Notes under the pieces: generated by a model
What the model saw: only the letters and a program-made list of their open reading frames with translations
Told to the model about the DNA's origin: nothing
Databases searched by the model: none
From: Bacillota bacterium
Lineage (GTDB): Bacteria > Bacillota > UBA4882 > UBA10575
Assembly: GCA_012727535.1 (NCBI GenBank)
Contig: JAAYGU010000124.1
Location: 1 to 64,000, forward strand
Direction of reading: 5' to 3'
Length of the DNA: 64,000 bases
Shown here: piece by piece, positions 61,825 through 64,000 of the stretch
How positions within the stretch are numbered: the stretch's first letter is position 1
Layout of the letters: each line of letters opens with the position of its first letter
Position numbers and translations under genes: made by a program

Positions 61825-62988
61825 TTAATCTGCCTTGATCAGTTGCCTGGTTAAACGCCGCGCCCATTGATCGGCTTCTAATATTCTCTCCAAATCTGGC
61901 TGCTTGCTCACCATCGGTATATGTTTATTCATCACTTGCGCAATGAGACGCGGGATCTGTAAAAAGCTGATTCTCCCCTCTAAAAACGAATAAACAGCCT
62001 CTTCGTTGGCCGCATTTAAAACGGCCGGCATGGTACCTCCAGTCTTTCCGGCTTCATAAGCCAATTCCAAACAAGGAAAGCGCTCGGGATCGGGCGGATA
62101 AAATTCTAAATTGGCCAGACGGTAAAGATCTAAGCGGGAGAACGGCTGTGGCCGCCGCTGCGGATAAGTCAAGGCTAGTTGGATCGGTAGTCGCATGTCA
62201 GCCGGTCCCAATTGGGCCAAAAATGAGCCATCCACCATTTCAATTAAAGAATGAACGATACTTTGGGGGTGAATAACAACTTTAATCCGTTCGTACTCCA
62301 TACCGAACAACCAATGGGCTTCGATCACCTCAAGCCCTTTATTCATCATCGTCGCCGAATCAACCGTGATCTTTCCCCCCATTTGCCAGGTTGGGTGCTG
62401 AAGCGCAGCTTCCGGGGTGATGCTCTCCATCTCTGTAAGTGACATTTGCCGGAAAGGGCCACCAGACGCCGTGAGATGAATCTGCTGCAGATCCTGTTTC
62501 GCACTTCCTTGCAAACATTGAAAGATCGCACTATGTTCGCTATCTACCGGCAGGAGGGTGGCACCACTAGTCTCGAGTGCTGGGATGATCACTTCCCCAG
62601 CCGCCACTAAACTCTCCTTGTTTGCTAAAGCAACCCTCTTCCCGGCCTGCACCGCTGCTAGGGTGGGCTGTATGCCAGCGGCGCCAACTAGGGCGGAGAC
62701 GACCAGATCTACTTTGGGATCGGTCACTAAAGCAAGCAAGCCTTCCGGGCCAGCCAAAAGCTCCCCTTCCCAACCGGAAACGGCCGCCGCTACTTTTTGA
62801 TAATGTTCAGGGTCCGTCACTACTGCTTTGGCCGGACGCCACCGTCTGATTTGTTCTGCCAATAGCCCACTCTGACGATGGGCGGACAATCCGTAGATCC
62901 TATATTCCGGGCCAAGTGCTTCCACCACTTCAATGGTCTGGCGTCCAATCGAACCGGTAGCACCGATAATTGCTATATTAATGGGCAC
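61825..62988 (-). CDS. dxr: 1-deoxy-D-xylulose-5-phosphate reductoisomerase
   Basis: A 387-residue NADPH enzyme, second step of the non-mevalonate isoprenoid route. INIAIIGATGSIGRQTIEVV binds NADPH; ALANKESLVAAGEVI and PVDSEHSAIFQCLQG hold metal ligands; LTASGGPFR and MGGKITVDSATMMNKGLEVIEAHWLF follow. GTG start (62986-62988) with AGGTGATT upstream. It lies 17 bp after the AI-2E family gene and 37 bp before rseP. Confidence 0.97.
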   Translation of the reverse strand: MPINIAIIGATGSIGRQTIEVVEALGPEYRIYGLSAHRQSGLLAEQIRRWRPAKAVVTDPEHYQKVAAAVSGWEGELLAGPEGLLALVTDPKVDLVVSALVGAAGIQPTLAAVQAGKRVALANKESLVAAGEVIIPALETSGATLLPVDSEHSAIFQCLQGSAKQDLQQIHLTASGGPFRQMSLTEMESITPEAALQHPTWQMGGKITVDSATMMNKGLEVIEAHWLFGMEYERIKVVIHPQSIVHSLIEMVDGSFLAQLGPADMRLPIQLALTYPQRRPQPFSRLDLYRLANLEFYPPDPERFPCLELAYEAGKTGGTMPAVLNAANEEAVYSFLEGRISFLQIPRLIAQVMNKHIPMVSKQPDLERILEADQWARRLTRQLIKAD

Positions 62989-63004
62989 GATTAATCACCT
63001 TTCA

Positions 63005-64000
63005 TCAGTTTAATACCTTTTCGTGAGCAAAAGAAGTGATCCCTTGGTAGCAGGAGCGAATCATAATAACCAGGAACGGACCGCCCAGAACACCAAAGCC
63101 ACCCATAATTTTAACTCCTAAATAGAGAGCGAGCAATACCAGCAGTGGATGTACACCAATTTTTTCGCCGACCAGTCTTATTTCTAAGAATTGTCGGACT
63201 CCAATCGTCACTAAAAAAATAATGACCAACACCAGTAAAGTTTTTAGATCGCCGGTGGCCAGTTCCCAGCCGATCCAAGGTAAATAAAGCAGCGCTGGGC
63301 CGAACACCGGAAGCAGATCCAGCAGACCGAGAAGTAAGCCAAAGAGCCAAGGCCGGGGAAGACCAAACAGCCACCAGCGCAAAATAGAGAGGAAGGCGGT
63401 GACTGTCCCTAAGCGGAGTTGAAGATTGATGTATCCGAAAACCGAACGGAGGATCTCTCGACCTGTCCGGAGGAGCGTTTTTTGCCACCGGTCCGGAAAG
63501 AGAGCGATGAAGCTTTGTTGGATTTTTTCTTGGTCCCGACTAAAAAAGTAGGCCGCTAATCCACTAAAAAAAAACTGGAAAAGAAAGGTCGGAAATCGCT
63601 TACCAAGATTTAAAGCCCCCTGCAGGAGACTACTGACGGTAGCGAAATAGTTTTCCGGTTTAAGTTTACTGAATTCCCAAAAACCCCCTGGTACCCGGAG
63701 CCAAGTCGCTATTTTACTGCTTAACCGCTCGACCCGTGCACTCCAGATGCCCACTTGCTCTGGTAAAAAAGATAATAATGAACGGACTTCTTGATAGAGG
63801 CGCGCCAGACAGAAGGTCAGCAGTAAGCCCACTGCCACCACGGTTATCACTAAAACCACCATCACCGCCACCCGGCGGCTAAAACCCAGACGACACTGGA
63901 TAAACTTAACCGGCCTTTTAATCAGGTAAGCAAGGGCTAAACCAAAAATAAACGGCGCCAGTATGGGGAATAAGTACTTAAGAAGGAAGAGAAAAACCAG
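63005..64000 (-). CDS. AI-2E transporter / YtvI-type membrane protein (5' end outside)
   Basis: At least 331 residues; the start lies beyond the right edge because the frame stays open to 64000 (FLLKYLFPILAPFIFGLALAYLIKRPVKFIQ reads on). It has about eight hydrophobic helices with the family middle region LLRTGREILRSVFGYINLQLRLGTVTAFLSIL, LPVFGPALLYLPWIGWEL and C-terminal IGVHPLLVLLALYLGVKIMGGFGVLGGPFLVIMI. The family covers autoinducer-2 exporters and the spore protein YtvI; the context of a spore-former and the size favour a YtvI-like role, but this is inference. It takes the place where cdsA is usual upstream of dxr. Confidence 0.82.
   Translation of the reverse strand: MVFLFLLKYLFPILAPFIFGLALAYLIKRPVKFIQCRLGFSRRVAVMVVLVITVVAVGLLLTFCLARLYQEVRSLLSFLPEQVGIWSARVERLSSKIATWLRVPGGFWEFSKLKPENYFATVSSLLQGALNLGKRFPTFLFQFFFSGLAAYFFSRDQEKIQQSFIALFPDRWQKTLLRTGREILRSVFGYINLQLRLGTVTAFLSILRWWLFGLPRPWLFGLLLGLLDLLPVFGPALLYLPWIGWELATGDLKTLLVLVIIFLVTIGVRQFLEIRLVGEKIGVHPLLVLLALYLGVKIMGGFGVLGGPFLVIMIRSCYQGITSFAHEKVLN

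Noticed and set aside
1-64000. CRISPR arrays, tRNA or rRNA genes, insertion sequences, prophage or att sites
   Set aside because: No repeat-spacer pattern, cloverleaf, rRNA block, transposase or integrase was found on either strand by reading.

Overview
The window reads as a chromosomal segment of a spore-forming, diderm member of the Bacillota (Firmicutes). Sporulation markers are an SspF-like alpha/beta SASP, SpoVS, a SigH-like sigma factor and a YtvI/AI-2E-type membrane protein. Firmicute-type core genes (PolC, the rpmF-plsX-fabDG-acpP-fabF-rnc-smc-ftsY block, infC-rpmI-rplT) give the phylum. A second membrane is implied by a signal-peptide beta-barrel protein ending in Phe, an ExbB-ExbD-TonB operon, and an SLH/coiled-coil/C-terminal-helix protein built like Thermotoga Omp-alpha. 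This combination fits lineages such as Limnochordia/Hydrogenisporia or Halanaerobiales; the exact taxon is my inference. UUG start codons with good Shine-Dalgarno sites are very common.

Layout. 1-5.7 kb: isocitrate dehydrogenase (partial), dCMP deaminase, DUF523, YpiB, DUF362-ferredoxin, MurC and a small zinc ribbon. 5.8-9.5 kb: SASP, beta-barrel protein, amidase and an exported FN3-like protein, all on the plus strand. 9.5-13.2 kb: electron-bifurcating NfnAB and glutamate dehydrogenase. 13.5-14.6 kb: a frameshifted DUF421 gene and DUF4363. 14.6-26.6 kb: one long minus-strand run for SRP receptor, SMC, SigH-like factor, SpoVS, RNase III, fatty-acid synthesis, L32 and YceD, carrying a FapR-like operator and a SigH-type promoter. 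26.7-31.4 kb: the TonB/cohesin/SLH envelope operon. 31.7-48.3 kb: aspartate aminotransferase, DUF445, aspartokinase, a HisG-like orphan, MurD, a SpeE-like protein, an acyltransferase, YyaL, a TPR protein, an AraC regulator, a TrkA-C membrane protein, malic enzyme and an rRNA methyltransferase. 48.4-51.9 kb: infC-rpmI-rplT with an L20-type leader, then RluD, Lgt and LspA. 52-64 kb: PolC, a glycosyltransferase, ProS, IspG, a four-zinc-ribbon protein, RseP, Dxr and the AI-2E family protein (partial).

Functional themes. Envelope building (MurC, MurD, lipoprotein processing, TonB energisation, SLH rod, beta-barrel, amidase) and sporulation share the window. The most interesting unit is the five-gene operon exbB-exbD-tonB-cohesin/CARDB protein-SLH rod protein (26733-31354), which looks like an energised envelope-tethering module not described in textbook Firmicutes. 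Regulatory sites of note are the FapR-like box over the plsX start site (no fapR in view), the SigH-consensus promoter of spoVS just upstream of the SigH-like gene, an attenuated L20 leader before an ATT-initiated infC, and a consensus promoter abutting the yceD start codon. No rRNA, tRNA, CRISPR array, insertion sequence or prophage was seen.
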